From: Candidatus Brocadiaceae bacterium
GTDB lineage: Bacteria; Planctomycetota; Brocadiia; SM23-32
Assembly: GCA_003551565.1 (NCBI GenBank)
Contig: PUMZ01000323.1
Location: forward strand, 1-42,470
Reading direction: 5' to 3'
DNA length: 42,470 nt
Shown here: positions 7,954-16,553 of the stretch, piece after piece
Layout: each line of letters starts with the position of its first letter
Position numbering within the stretch: the stretch's first letter is position 1
The notes under the pieces: generated by a model
Told to the model about the DNA's origin: nothing
Database searches by the model: none
What the model saw: only the letters and a program-made list of their open reading frames with translations
Position numbers and translations under genes: made by a program

Positions 7954-8853
7954 CTATGATCGCATCTCTTCTGCCAGGAAACGCCCCGCTTGGGAGGCGT
8001 CCTGCGCATGCTTAACCTCCGCCTCGGTCTTTTTTCTGATCAGTTTGCCGTTATCCGGGGCAAAAACCATCCCCGCAAGGCACAGTGTGTTATCACTTAT
8101 TATTGCTACCGCTCCGGCAACAGCATGGCAGCCGGCGCCGATGGCGTGGAAGAATGCCCTCTCGGCAGATACGCACAGTCGGGACGGCATGTGATCTATT
8201 GCTGCGCACATATCTCTCATACCGCAGTCGTGCGCACGGGTCTGCACGGCAAGAGCGCCCTGACCCGGGGCGGGGATGAAAGTTTCCAGGGGTAAGATCT
8301 CGGATATTTTACTTTCAAGGCCAAGACGTTTTAAGCCGGCCCAGGCGAGCACCAGACCATCGGCTCCGGTGCGGTGCATTTTCGCGATCCGGGTTGGCAC
8401 GTTTCCCCTGACGCCCTCGACCTGCACATCGCGACGCTGTTCGAGCAACAGCGCGCGGCGCCGTGGGGAGGCGGTCAAAATCTTTGCGCCGGACGGTAGT
8501 TCGTCCAGCCTGCGGGCGTCCCTCGACACGAGCGCGTCGGCCGGGTTTTCCCGTTCAGGCACGGCGGCGAGGAGGAGACCATCGCCGGTTTTCACCGGCA
8601 GGTCTTTGAGGCTATGCACTGCGATGTCGATCTCTTCGTTGAGAAGAGCGCGTTCTATGCGGCCTGTGAACATCCCCGGCTGAGCGGCGGGGGCGGGAGC
8701 CGTAGTGCTGTCGCCATCGCCTTTTGCATTGATAACTACGATTTCTGAAATCAGTTCGGGGAACTTTGCCTGCAGCAATTTTCTCACGTATCCGGCCTGC
8801 CACAGTGCCAGTTGCGAGCCGCGCGTTCCGATCTTTATTGCGGTCTTTTCCAT
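7954..8853 (-). CDS. hemC: Porphobilinogen deaminase (hydroxymethylbilane synthase)
   Basis: This 299-residue enzyme polymerises four porphobilinogens into hydroxymethylbilane, the linear tetrapyrrole used by HemD. The N-terminus IKIGTRGSQLALWQA is diagnostic. Further motifs are HSLKDLP, LTASPRRRALLL, VRGNVPTRIAKM, LAWAGLKRLG and PAPGQGALAVQ. The cysteine in GAGCHAVAG near the C-terminus should carry the dipyrromethane cofactor. The length is close to the usual 300-310 residues. The ATG at 8853 lies inside the 3' end of the precorrin-2 dehydrogenase gene (19-base overlap), which argues for translational coupling. Confidence 0.96.
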   Translation of the reverse strand: MEKTAIKIGTRGSQLALWQAGYVRKLLQAKFPELISEIVVINAKGDGDSTTAPAPAAQPGMFTGRIERALLNEEIDIAVHSLKDLPVKTGDGLLLAAVPERENPADALVSRDARRLDELPSGAKILTASPRRRALLLEQRRDVQVEGVRGNVPTRIAKMHRTGADGLVLAWAGLKRLGLESKISEILPLETFIPAPGQGALAVQTRAHDCGMRDMCAAIDHMPSRLCVSAERAFFHAIGAGCHAVAGAVAIISDNTLCLAGMVFAPDNGKLIRKKTEAEVKHAQDASQAGRFLAEEMRS

Positions 8854-9473
8854 CGCTCTATTGCGTTTCTGAAGGCGTCCGGGTCCCCGTTTTTAATGAG
8901 CAGAGCCGGAGCTTCGGAATCTAAAAAATTCTCCAGTATCCGTTGCCTTTCCGACTGCTGTGGCGGTCCGCAGGATTTGAGGTTCTTCCTCAGTTCCAAG
9001 AGACCGGCCATCAGGTGCCGGTATTCCGGGCCGAATTCGTCTTCAAGCTGCCGGCGTATTCTTCCGGCCATTGCAGGACTTGCGCCGCCGGTTGAGACGG
9101 CGATCTGGAGCAATCCTCTTTTGAGGCGTGCCGGCACGTGAAAGTCGCATAGCCCGGGCCGGTCCGCCACATTGCAGGGGATATTATGTTTCCGGCAGTC
9201 CTGAAAGACCTGCCGGTTGACTTTTTCGCAGTCGACGGCGGAGAAGACGAGCCGTTTATTCCATACATCGTCGGGTTGATATTCCCTTTTAAACAGCACA
9301 ATGGCGCTGTCGGCTGCAAGAGATCCGATCTCGCAACAGCAGTGCGGGGCTACAACGGTTACACATGCCCGGGAATCGAGCAGGTTTTTAACCTTCCGGG
9401 CGGCAACGGCGCCGCCGCCGACCACGAGCACCGGTCTGCCGGTCAGGTCCAGAAATATCGGGTACAGGGTCAT
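8835..9473 (-). CDS. Precorrin-2 dehydrogenase / sirohydrochlorin ferrochelatase (Met8/CysG N-terminal type)
   Basis: This 212-residue protein has an N-terminal NAD-binding Rossmann segment (PVLVVGGGAVAARKVKNLL at about residues 12-30). It continues with VVAP, VFSAVDCEKVN and the family pattern NVADRPGLCDFHVPARLKRG followed by IAVSTGGASPAMAGRIRRQLE. It corresponds to Met8p, SirC or the N-terminal part of CysG, which oxidise precorrin-2 to sirohydrochlorin and, in some members, insert iron. Whether this one chelates metal cannot be read from sequence. The ATG at 9473 overlaps the hemB stop as ATGA, so I prefer it to an upstream start at 9509. With the SUMT domain of cobA/hemD it shows that the cluster feeds the siroheme/cobalamin branch. 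Confidence 0.92.
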   Translation of the reverse strand: MTLYPIFLDLTGRPVLVVGGGAVAARKVKNLLDSRACVTVVAPHCCCEIGSLAADSAIVLFKREYQPDDVWNKRLVFSAVDCEKVNRQVFQDCRKHNIPCNVADRPGLCDFHVPARLKRGLLQIAVSTGGASPAMAGRIRRQLEDEFGPEYRHLMAGLLELRKNLKSCGPPQQSERQRILENFLDSEAPALLIKNGDPDAFRNAIERWKRPQ

Positions 9474-10444
9474 ACTGTCTTTAACGTTTGAATTGCTTCT
9501 TCCGCCCAATAGGATATTATAGCAGCGGCGCCGGCCCTTTTCATTGCGGTCAATGCTTCGATGAAGGCATCGGTTTCATCCAGACGTCCGCACCCGGCCG
9601 CCGATTTAATCATGGAGTACTCACCGCTGACCTGGTAGGCGGCGACCGGCAGGCGGGTGGCGTTGCTCAGATCGAGAAGCACGTCGAGGTACGGCATTGC
9701 GGGTTTAACCATCAGCCAGTCGGCGCCTTCTTTTTCGTCGAGCAGGGCGTCCCTGACGGCTTCCTCTCTGTTTTCCGGCGGCAGTTGGTACCCCGAGCGG
9801 TCACCGAATCCGGGGTTCGACCCCGCGGCTTCCCTGAAAGGCCCGTAAAAAGCGGAGGCAAATTTGGCCGCATAGGACATTATACCTGTGCGGGTGAAAT
9901 TGTTTTCATCAAGCGCCGACCTTACTGCGTCCACCTGGTGATCCATCATGGCTGAAGGCGCCACCATGTCGGCGCCGGCTGCGGCATGAACTGCGGCAAC
10001 ACGTCCGAGGAGACGGACGGAGGCGTCGTTATCGACCTCCCCGCTCGCGGTCAGCACGCCGCAGTGCCCGTGCGTGGTATACCCGCACAGACAGAGGTCG
10101 GTCAGTACGGCAAGTTCGGGTCGCGCGCTCTTTATCGCCCGGATCGCCTCGGGCACGAGACCGTCTTCACGCAGGGCATAGTTTCCGGTGCTATCTTTTG
10201 CTTTTTGCGGCGGGACGCCGAACAGCATGACGGCGGGGCTTTGCAGCGTTTCACACGTCTTTGCGAGAACATCGACGGACATTCGCCTTACGCCCGGCAT
10301 CGCATTGATGTTTTCGGTTTTTCCCGTCCCTCCAATGGCGAAAAGGGGCAGTATCAGGTCATCTGCTGTGAGCGTGGTGCGGCGTGCCAGGCGCCTGATC
10401 GCGCCGGTGCGCCGCCCCCTTCGCATTTTTGTGGCGTGGTTCAT
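9470..10444 (-). CDS. hemB: Delta-aminolevulinic acid dehydratase (porphobilinogen synthase)
   Basis: This 324-residue enzyme condenses two 5-aminolevulinate molecules to porphobilinogen. The zinc-binding cysteine motif DLCLCGYTTHGHCG is intact, so this is a zinc-type rather than a magnesium-only enzyme. The two active-site lysines lie in MSYAAKFASAFYGPF and MVKPAMPYLD, and the substrate-binding YQVSGEYSMI is present. The length is normal for the family. The start ATG at 10444 lies 27 bases after the hemL stop with only a weak purine stretch. The 3' end overlaps the next gene as ATGA. Confidence 0.96.
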   Translation of the reverse strand: MNHATKMRRGRRTGAIRRLARRTTLTADDLILPLFAIGGTGKTENINAMPGVRRMSVDVLAKTCETLQSPAVMLFGVPPQKAKDSTGNYALREDGLVPEAIRAIKSARPELAVLTDLCLCGYTTHGHCGVLTASGEVDNDASVRLLGRVAAVHAAAGADMVAPSAMMDHQVDAVRSALDENNFTRTGIMSYAAKFASAFYGPFREAAGSNPGFGDRSGYQLPPENREEAVRDALLDEKEGADWLMVKPAMPYLDVLLDLSNATRLPVAAYQVSGEYSMIKSAAGCGRLDETDAFIEALTAMKRAGAAAIISYWAEEAIQTLKTV

Positions 10445-10471
10445 GGTGTCTCTATGTTTCCTCTGCCCGTT

Positions 10472-11761
10472 TCAGCCCGTGTTACTGCAAAGCTCAAAAG
10501 CGCGCATGGCTCCTTCCACCGTTTTTTCCACATCCTTTTCCTCATGGGCAATCGAGAGAAAGTTGGTTTCAAATGCCGATGGAGACATATATATGCCTTG
10601 TTTCAGCATTGCGCGAAAAAAGTGAGCGAACGTCTCTGTGTCCTGCTGTTGAGCTCCATTATAGTCAACGGGTGGCAGCGCCGTAAAGAAAAGACTGAAC
10701 ATCGAACCTGTCCGTGACACTTCAACGTCAAGATCAGCTTGCTCGGCGCCTTTCTCAAGACCCCGGCACAGACGTTCGGTCCGTTCCCTGAGTTGTTTGT
10801 ACGGGCGCAACGCTTCCAGTTTGTCTAAGATCGCTATTCCTGCGCTGACCGAGACGGGGTTCCCGGACAGGGTGCCGGCCTGGTAAACATCGCCGTCGGG
10901 AGCAAGATGGTTCATTATCTCCTTTCTGCCGCCAAAGGCGCCGACCGGCATCCCGCCGCCGATGATTTTGCCGAGGCATGTTATGTCGGGCGTGACGCCG
11001 TAGCACTGTTGCGCCCCGCCGTAGGAGAGGCGAAAACCGGTAATGACCTCATCGAATATCAGGACCGCCCCGCAGCGGTCCGCGGCCTCGCGCATCTGTT
11101 GCAGAAACCCATCACGCGGGGGAATGACCCCGCAGTTCGCCATGACGGGCTCGGTGACGATCGCTGCCAGGGAGTCGCCGTGCTCTTTTATGGCATCTTC
11201 AAGCTTCTCAGGATCGTTGAACGGGAGCACGAGCGTGTGCTTGACGAAATCCTCGGGCACTCCCGCACAATCGGGCACGCCGAAAGTTGCGGCGCCCGAG
11301 CCGGCCCGTCCGAGCAGATGGTCGGCATGGCCGTGGTATGCACCTTCAAATTTTACAACTTTGTCCCGGCCTGTATAGCCTCTTGCCAGCCGCACCGCGC
11401 TCATCACCGCTTCCGTGCCGGAATTTACAAGCCGCACCCTGTCGATCGAAGGCACGGCCTCTGCAATCATCCGGGCCAGCTCCACTTCTTTGCGGGTCGC
11501 CGTGCCGAAACTCGTCCCTTTCTGCGCGGCATCGATGATGTTGTCGGTAACGGCCGGGTCGGCGTGCCCGGCTATAAGGGCTCCCCATGACATACAGTAA
11601 TCTATGTAACTTCTGCCCCGTTCATCGGTGATCGATGCGCCTTTCCCGTGGTGCATGAAAACGGGATCGATGCCGATCGATTGGAAAGATCTCACAGGGC
11701 TGTTCACACCGCCGGGGATGTATTTTCTGGCATATTCAAACAGGTTGTCTTTCGTTTGCAT
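10472..11761 (-). CDS. hemL: Glutamate-1-semialdehyde 2,1-aminomutase
   Basis: This 429-residue PLP enzyme makes 5-aminolevulinate from glutamate-1-semialdehyde, so the organism uses the C5 route. Seen motifs are YIPGGVNSPVRSF, SWGALIAGHADP, VNSGTEAVMSAVRLARGYTG, FEGAYHGHAD, LIFDEVITGFR and LGKIIGGGMPVGAFGG, where the lysine binds PLP. The ATG at 11761 is preceded by GGAGAAACGGAT. It is the first gene of the heme-precursor cluster after a 576-base gap rich in repeats. The partner glutamyl-tRNA reductase HemA is not in the window. Confidence 0.96.
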   Translation of the reverse strand: MQTKDNLFEYARKYIPGGVNSPVRSFQSIGIDPVFMHHGKGASITDERGRSYIDYCMSWGALIAGHADPAVTDNIIDAAQKGTSFGTATRKEVELARMIAEAVPSIDRVRLVNSGTEAVMSAVRLARGYTGRDKVVKFEGAYHGHADHLLGRAGSGAATFGVPDCAGVPEDFVKHTLVLPFNDPEKLEDAIKEHGDSLAAIVTEPVMANCGVIPPRDGFLQQMREAADRCGAVLIFDEVITGFRLSYGGAQQCYGVTPDITCLGKIIGGGMPVGAFGGRKEIMNHLAPDGDVYQAGTLSGNPVSVSAGIAILDKLEALRPYKQLRERTERLCRGLEKGAEQADLDVEVSRTGSMFSLFFTALPPVDYNGAQQQDTETFAHFFRAMLKQGIYMSPSAFETNFLSIAHEEKDVEKTVEGAMRAFELCSNTG

Positions 11762-12337
11762 ATCCGTTTCTCCAAAGTTGACTCCCTACCGTCGTTCTCT
11801 GCGCTATCCGTACCTGCCTGCGGGCATGCCGCTGAGAAATACCTGCCCTTTCCGTTTCCGTCACCACCCCTTTGAGTCGCTATTCGATCCTTTCAATAAA
11901 TATCCCGGTTGTTTCACGCGTGCTCGGTGGTGCAGATGTGGCAGAAAGCAAACGCCGCCTGCCTGTGCACAGGCCCGAAGGGCCGATTTCAACAACCTGC
12001 CTGTGCGCCGTGCCTGCACCATCGCATGGCAGGCAGGTTGCACCTGTCTGCGTCGCGGAAGCGACAGGCAGGCGCAGACAGGTAGCCCCGGGCGACCAAA
12101 GGGAGTCCGGGGAAACAGAGAACACGCAATCCAATCAGCCCCGCAAGGGGCGAAACAAAATCCGGCGAAGGTTGTCACGCCCCTCCGGGGCTGGGCGTGG
12201 AAAAGCGCTACAGTTCCCCGCGGCTCGCTCCGTTCACCGCGGGCTATTGTTGTGCCGCCCCTGCCGGAGCTCACCCCAAAAGAGGCCCGGGGCCATGCTT
12301 TCGCTCAAGTCCGCAGGCGGGGTGCAGGAGTTTCGCG
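11762..12337. other. Repeat-rich gap between the diguanylate cyclase gene and hemL
   Basis: I see no gene in these 576 bases. Almost all of it from 11911 is the composite repeat copy B. The remaining 150 bases nearest hemL must hold its leader, but I found no clear -35/-10 pair or known riboswitch core on the minus strand. Confidence 0.6.
11911..12290 (+). repeat. Composite intergenic repeat, copy B
   Basis: Bases 11911-11956 are module 1, nearly identical to 7754-7799. Bases 11970-11993 carry CCCGAAGGGCCGATTTCAAC, also present at 38352-38371. From about 12001 there is an interrupted series of CTGCC/GGCAG and CCTGTC/GACAGG inverted repeats. Bases 12085-12170 contain GAACACGCAAT and GCCCCGCAAGGGGCGAAAC, matching 38411-38456. 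Bases 12253-12289 match 38474-38509. The element ends close to the stop of the diguanylate cyclase gene. Confidence 0.82.
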
Positions 12338-13603
12338 TTACATCTCCTGCGCCTGTCCGCCGGCCCCGGCGACGCGGTTGCGTCCCGCGCTTTTTGCTTT
12401 ATACAGCGCCTGATCGACGTTTCGTATCAGTGAAAGAGGAGTCACTTTAGTTTTCCCCTCCTCATCTTCAGCAATGGCTGCAACCCCAACACTGACCGTG
12501 ATGGCTATGGGGCGGCCATCTTCCGCCGTCAACCTCAGAGCCGCCACTTCCTCCCTGAGCCGGGATGCGATCACAAAAGCGCCTTCAAGGGGGGTGCCGG
12601 GCATGATCACCAGCAGTTCATCTCCGCCAAAACGGGCCGGAATGTCGGCGGAGCGTATGGAGGCTTTAACGGTTTTCGTGACCGCTTGCAGCACGTGATC
12701 ACCGGATAAATGCCCATGGGTGTCGTTGACATCTTTAAAATTGTCAAGATCGATCAGCATTATTGAGAGCGATCGTCTGTAGAGTTGTGCTATCCTCAGC
12801 TCCTCTGCAAGTTTCGAGAGCATGTAACGCCGGTTAAAAATACCCAGCAATCCGTCAAGATTGGCCTGTCCCCAGAGTTTTTTGTGCAACTGCATCTGGC
12901 CCAGGTAACGAACGGTGAGGATACATAAAACAGCCAGTATTATGGGAATGAAAGGGATATTGATGGTCTTGTAAGAAAAAGCCATCGTTACGGCGACCGG
13001 AAACAAAAAAATCGTGGCGAGGATCTCATGCCGGTTGCCCGTCTGCTGCCTCAACTCTTCTTCCGCCCAGCCCGTTTTTTTGTCCAGTGCGCCCAGTATT
13101 TTCAAATAGGCATTGTTCAGCGGTATATGCAGAATGAGGTAGACGAACAGTACCACGCCGCCGAGCAGGAGCATGCGCGTGAAATCTTCATGGGCGATTC
13201 CGGGGATATGCTGCGAGATCAGTTCCATGGCAATGCCGCCGGCGCTGTAAACAAGAGCGTATTGGGCCGTGCGGAAAAGAACCGGTTCTTTAGACCGGCT
13301 TTTGAGAAATCCACCTGTAATGACGGAGGCTGATACCGCTATGGAGACGGCTGTCACGGTGTTGTAAACCAGCATTGTCGCCAGCACGATGCCGAAGCTG
13401 CCCGATATTGTTCTGCCGTGGGGCAGAAGGACATAGTTGAGTTCGACCATGAGCAGGAGGGAAAAAAACAGCATCACGCCCAGGTTGAAGATTTTTTCGG
13501 AAAAATCCTCGTAAGGCGCTTCCATTGCGATGGCTGTTGCAAAGGCAATCGCTCCGAGGCTTGCCAGGGCGCCCAGAAAAAGATATAAATTGGCCTTTTT
13601 CAT
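12338..13603 (-). CDS. Membrane-bound diguanylate cyclase (GGDEF domain)
   Basis: This 421-residue protein has a membrane N-terminal half with about six to eight hydrophobic segments between residues 5 and 235, and a C-terminal GGDEF domain from about residue 248. The active-site loop reads GGDEL at 326-330, a catalytically competent variant seen in active cyclases. The substrate region MLIDLDNFKDVNDTHGH is intact, and an inhibitory site RSAD at 317-320 lies the correct five residues upstream. It should make cyclic di-GMP from GTP and be subject to product inhibition. What the membrane part senses is unknown. It starts 42 bases after gatB on the same strand and may be co-transcribed with it. 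No EAL domain is present. Confidence 0.92.
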   Translation of the reverse strand: MKKANLYLFLGALASLGAIAFATAIAMEAPYEDFSEKIFNLGVMLFFSLLLMVELNYVLLPHGRTISGSFGIVLATMLVYNTVTAVSIAVSASVITGGFLKSRSKEPVLFRTAQYALVYSAGGIAMELISQHIPGIAHEDFTRMLLLGGVVLFVYLILHIPLNNAYLKILGALDKKTGWAEEELRQQTGNRHEILATIFLFPVAVTMAFSYKTINIPFIPIILAVLCILTVRYLGQMQLHKKLWGQANLDGLLGIFNRRYMLSKLAEELRIAQLYRRSLSIMLIDLDNFKDVNDTHGHLSGDHVLQAVTKTVKASIRSADIPARFGGDELLVIMPGTPLEGAFVIASRLREEVAALRLTAEDGRPIAITVSVGVAAIAEDEEGKTKVTPLSLIRNVDQALYKAKSAGRNRVAGAGGQAQEM

Positions 13604-13645
13604 ATTAAGTGCCGATTTGCTTTTGCTTGCGAAAAAGGATGCGAC

Positions 13646-15091
13646 TCAATCGGACATTTCATCCAGTTCTTTCTGGAGAAGCTCCCTGGCCTTTTTCGCG
13701 TCGGCCTGGCCCCGGGTCAGGCGCATGACCTGTCCGACAATGGCGCCGATGGCCTGTTTCTTGCCTCCGCGGTAGTCCTCCACCGCCTCCGGCGCTTCGC
13801 TGATCGCCTGCCGGATAATCGGCGCCAGGTCTTCGGAGTCGCTTATGGCTTCCACCCCCATCTCTTGAACCAGTGCATCGGGCGCCTTGCCGGTCTTTAT
13901 CATCTCCGCCAGCACGTCGCGGGCTGCCCGGGCCGTGATGCGCCCGTTGTCGGTCATCTCGATCAGTTCCCCCAAAGCTGCGGGCGCGACGCTGAAGCCG
14001 GTGATATCGATTTTCCGTTCGTTCAGTGCAGCCATGATATCGTTCATGATCCAGTTGGCGACGCTTTTTGGGCTGTCATAGGCGGCCAGCACGTTCTCAT
14101 AATAATCGGCCAGCTCGCGTTGATCGGTCAGGACCGAGGCATCGTAATCGCTCAGCCCGAACCCGGTGACAAAACGCTCACGGCGCCGCAGCGGGAGTTC
14201 CGGGACCTGACCCTCCAGACGCTTGAGCCACTGTTCGTCAATCTCGTAGCGGATCAGGTCCGGCTCGGGGAAATAACGATAATCATGCGCTTCTTCTTTG
14301 GAACGCATCCGCCGGCTGCATTCCGCTGTTTCGTCCCACAGCCTCGTTTCCCGTTCGATCCGGTCACCCCGGTCAAGCATTTGTGCCTGCCGTTGGATCT
14401 CGTATCTCAGGCAGGCGGAAACGGCTTTCATGGAGTTGAGGTTCTTTATCTCAACGCGCCCGCCCAGTTCGTTCTCGCCGGCCCTGTTGAGGCTGATGGA
14501 GGCTTCAAAGCGCAGCGAACCCTCCTGCATCCGGCAATCGGACACCTCGCTGTAAAGCAATATGCGGCGCAGGGTCTGCATGAAACTCTCGGCCTCCTCA
14601 ACGCTCCGCATATCCGGGGCGCTCACGATCTCCAGCAGCGGCATGCTGGAACGGTTCAGATCCAGAAGACTGTAGGTGGCGCCGGGGTAGTCGACATGCA
14701 TATTTTTTCCGGCATCCTCTTCAAGGTGCACGTTCCATATCCTGATCTTTTTTGTCCCACCGTCCACAGGTATGGAAATATGCCCTTCCACCCCCAGGTT
14801 GCAGTCATTCTGCGATACCTGGTAGTTTTTTGGCAGGTCGGGATAAAAGTAGTGTTTCCGATCGAAGAAAGTGCTTTTGTTGATATGGCACTTCATCGCG
14901 ATCGCCGCCCTGACGGCGAGTTCGAAAGCCTTCTTGTTCATCACCGGCAGCACACCGGGCATTCCCAGGCAGATCGGGCAAGTTTGCGTGTTTGCAGGTT
15001 CTCCGAACCGGGTGCTGCAGCCGCACCACAGCTTGCTATCCGTCAGCAGCTCCGCATGGGTCTCGAGTCCGATAACAATCTCGTATTCCAT
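13646..15091 (-). CDS. gatB: Aspartyl/glutamyl-tRNA amidotransferase subunit B
   Basis: This 481-residue subunit activates the carboxylate of Asp-tRNA(Asn) or Glu-tRNA(Gln) for amidation by the GatCAB complex. The start MEYEIVIGLETHAEL is typical, and the zinc cysteines are present in CGCSTRFG and TCPICLG. Further motifs are YFYPDLPKNYQVSQ, HLEEDAGK, DLNRSSMPLLEIVS and the C-terminal YqeY/GatB tail domain (KKQAIGAIVGQVMRLTRGQADAKKARELL). ATG at 15091 is chosen over 15151 because GAGGG lies a few bases upstream and the conserved N-terminus begins there. gatA and gatC are not in the window, so the complex is encoded at more than one locus. The gene starts 56 bases after rph. Confidence 0.97.
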   Translation of the reverse strand: MEYEIVIGLETHAELLTDSKLWCGCSTRFGEPANTQTCPICLGMPGVLPVMNKKAFELAVRAAIAMKCHINKSTFFDRKHYFYPDLPKNYQVSQNDCNLGVEGHISIPVDGGTKKIRIWNVHLEEDAGKNMHVDYPGATYSLLDLNRSSMPLLEIVSAPDMRSVEEAESFMQTLRRILLYSEVSDCRMQEGSLRFEASISLNRAGENELGGRVEIKNLNSMKAVSACLRYEIQRQAQMLDRGDRIERETRLWDETAECSRRMRSKEEAHDYRYFPEPDLIRYEIDEQWLKRLEGQVPELPLRRRERFVTGFGLSDYDASVLTDQRELADYYENVLAAYDSPKSVANWIMNDIMAALNERKIDITGFSVAPAALGELIEMTDNGRITARAARDVLAEMIKTGKAPDALVQEMGVEAISDSEDLAPIIRQAISEAPEAVEDYRGGKKQAIGAIVGQVMRLTRGQADAKKARELLQKELDEMSD

Positions 15092-15147
15092 GTTTTTTCC
15101 CTCGATATCCGAGCCGAAACGAGCACAGGGCAGCGGCGCCCGGCGGA

Positions 15148-15867
15148 TCAAATCACCAGTTGCTCCCTGACCAGCTTCATCTGTTCGCTTTTCAGTGTTT
15201 CAGAGCCCTTACGGGCCAATTCCAGCAGTTTATCCAGGCTCTCACGTCCGAAAGGGGCGGATTCCGCGGTTCCCTGCAATTCCACAAATTCCCCGCCATG
15301 GGTCATAACGACGTTCATATCAACCGAAGCAGCTCTGTCTTCCGGAGCGGATAAATCCAGCAGGCAGCGGTTCTCAACGATACCGACGCTGACCGCGCAT
15401 ATGCCCTGGACTATGGGTATGACTTCGATCGCCCCCTCATCTTTCAACTTCGCGAGCGCATCGACAAGCGCCATGAAGCCGCCGGTAATGGATGCCGTGC
15501 GGGTGCCGCCGTCCGCCTGCAGCACGTTGCAATCGATCCATACCGTTCGCAGCCCTATCTGAGTCAGGTCAACCGCCTGCCGCAGGCTTCGTCCGATCAG
15601 ACGCTGGATCTCGCTGGTCCGCCCGCTAGCCCTGCCATGCAGACTCTTCCTGTCCGGGTTGGCGCTGGGCAGCATGGCATACTCGGCGGTAACCCACCCC
15701 GTCTGTTTCTGGTGGCAGTGATGCGGAACCCTGTCTTCGATCATGGCTGAGCATACCACGCGGGTATCGCCGGCCTCCACCAGCACCGAGCCCGCGGCGT
15801 ACTTGGTAAAATCTCTGGTAAAACGCAAAGGTCGCATCTCGTCTTCCAGGCGTCCGTCGGTTCTCAT
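15148..15867 (-). CDS. rph: Ribonuclease PH
   Basis: This 239-residue phosphorolytic 3'-5' exonuclease trims the 3' ends of tRNA precursors. Seen motifs are MRTDGRLEDEMRPL, GDTRVVCSAMIE, VTAEYAMLPSAN, GRTSEIQRLIGRSLR and the phosphate-binding block with LQADGGTRTASITGG. The length matches the family. The ATG at 15867 fits AGGGG at a proper distance; a TTG six bases earlier would overlap that site. Its start lies two bases after the stop of the upstream nitroreductase, so the two are probably translated from one message. Confidence 0.96.
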   Translation of the reverse strand: MRTDGRLEDEMRPLRFTRDFTKYAAGSVLVEAGDTRVVCSAMIEDRVPHHCHQKQTGWVTAEYAMLPSANPDRKSLHGRASGRTSEIQRLIGRSLRQAVDLTQIGLRTVWIDCNVLQADGGTRTASITGGFMALVDALAKLKDEGAIEVIPIVQGICAVSVGIVENRCLLDLSAPEDRAASVDMNVVMTHGGEFVELQGTAESAPFGRESLDKLLELARKGSETLKSEQMKLVREQLVI

Positions 15868-15869
15868 TG

Positions 15870-16436
15870 TCAACCCCTTTTCCCGAAAAAATTCAAATGC
15901 AGGATATCTTTCGAAGTCCGCTTGGGCACCTGCGTGTATTCCTCCTTCACCGTTACCTCCCGATCACCATCATTATTGACAGCCTTCACCTTTTCGTCCG
16001 GATAGCCGAGGGCCACAACGAATTCAACCGAATATTTGTCCGGAATGCCCAGCAAGTTCGCCAGTTCGGTCCTGCTGATGGAACCGAACCAGCAACTGCC
16101 CAGCCCCCTGGAATGAGCCGCCAGCAGCATGTACGTCGTCACACTGGCGCAATCGGACACCCCATCAGATTTTTCATCCGAGATGATCACTGCATAGGCC
16201 GTGGGCCTGCTGTCGGCCGGGGGGGGACCCACGGCCGGCAGCCATGCAAGCGTCTCGTAAACCTTGCGGATGTTCTGCGGGTCGTCGACCAGAACAATCT
16301 CCCATTCCTGCCTGTTTGCGGCGGATGGAGCGAACCTGCACATATCGACCACTTCGCACAAGATCTCCCGTGGTACAGGTTTCTGCTGGTACCGTCTTAC
16401 AGATCTGCGTGTCTTTAACGCATCTCCAATATCCAT
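15870..16436 (-). CDS. Nitroreductase family FMN-dependent oxidoreductase
   Basis: This 188-residue flavoprotein has the family N-terminus RRSVRRYQQKPVPREIL and APSAANRQEWEIVLV for FMN contact, and GLGSCWFGSISR followed by a glycine-rich GYPDEK near the C-terminus. Such proteins reduce nitro compounds, quinones or other electrophiles with NAD(P)H, or act in specialised reactions; the substrate cannot be told. The ATG at 16436 follows AGGGAG at a proper distance. It directly precedes rph. A different nitroreductase starts at the right edge of the window. Confidence 0.88.
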   Translation of the reverse strand: MDIGDALKTRRSVRRYQQKPVPREILCEVVDMCRFAPSAANRQEWEIVLVDDPQNIRKVYETLAWLPAVGPPPADSRPTAYAVIISDEKSDGVSDCASVTTYMLLAAHSRGLGSCWFGSISRTELANLLGIPDKYSVEFVVALGYPDEKVKAVNNDGDREVTVKEEYTQVPKRTSKDILHLNFFGKRG

Positions 16437-16553
16437 TGTTGACTCCCTGAAGAAATGTTGACATTCATGCGCAATCGCGGGTATTGAAGGCGGTATCGGC
16501 AGGGCCGGCGATCTCCGCGCTATCCGCTGAAACTTCTTTTGACTGACCGACTG

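Noticed and set aside
11762-11910. A cobalamin or TPP riboswitch in front of hemL
   Set aside because: I looked for the conserved core boxes on the minus strand and found none; only short GC-rich stems are present.
13865-15562. A 565-codon plus-strand open frame opposite gatB and rph
   Set aside because: It is antisense to two unmistakable core genes and crosses their boundary; its translation has no recognisable domain.
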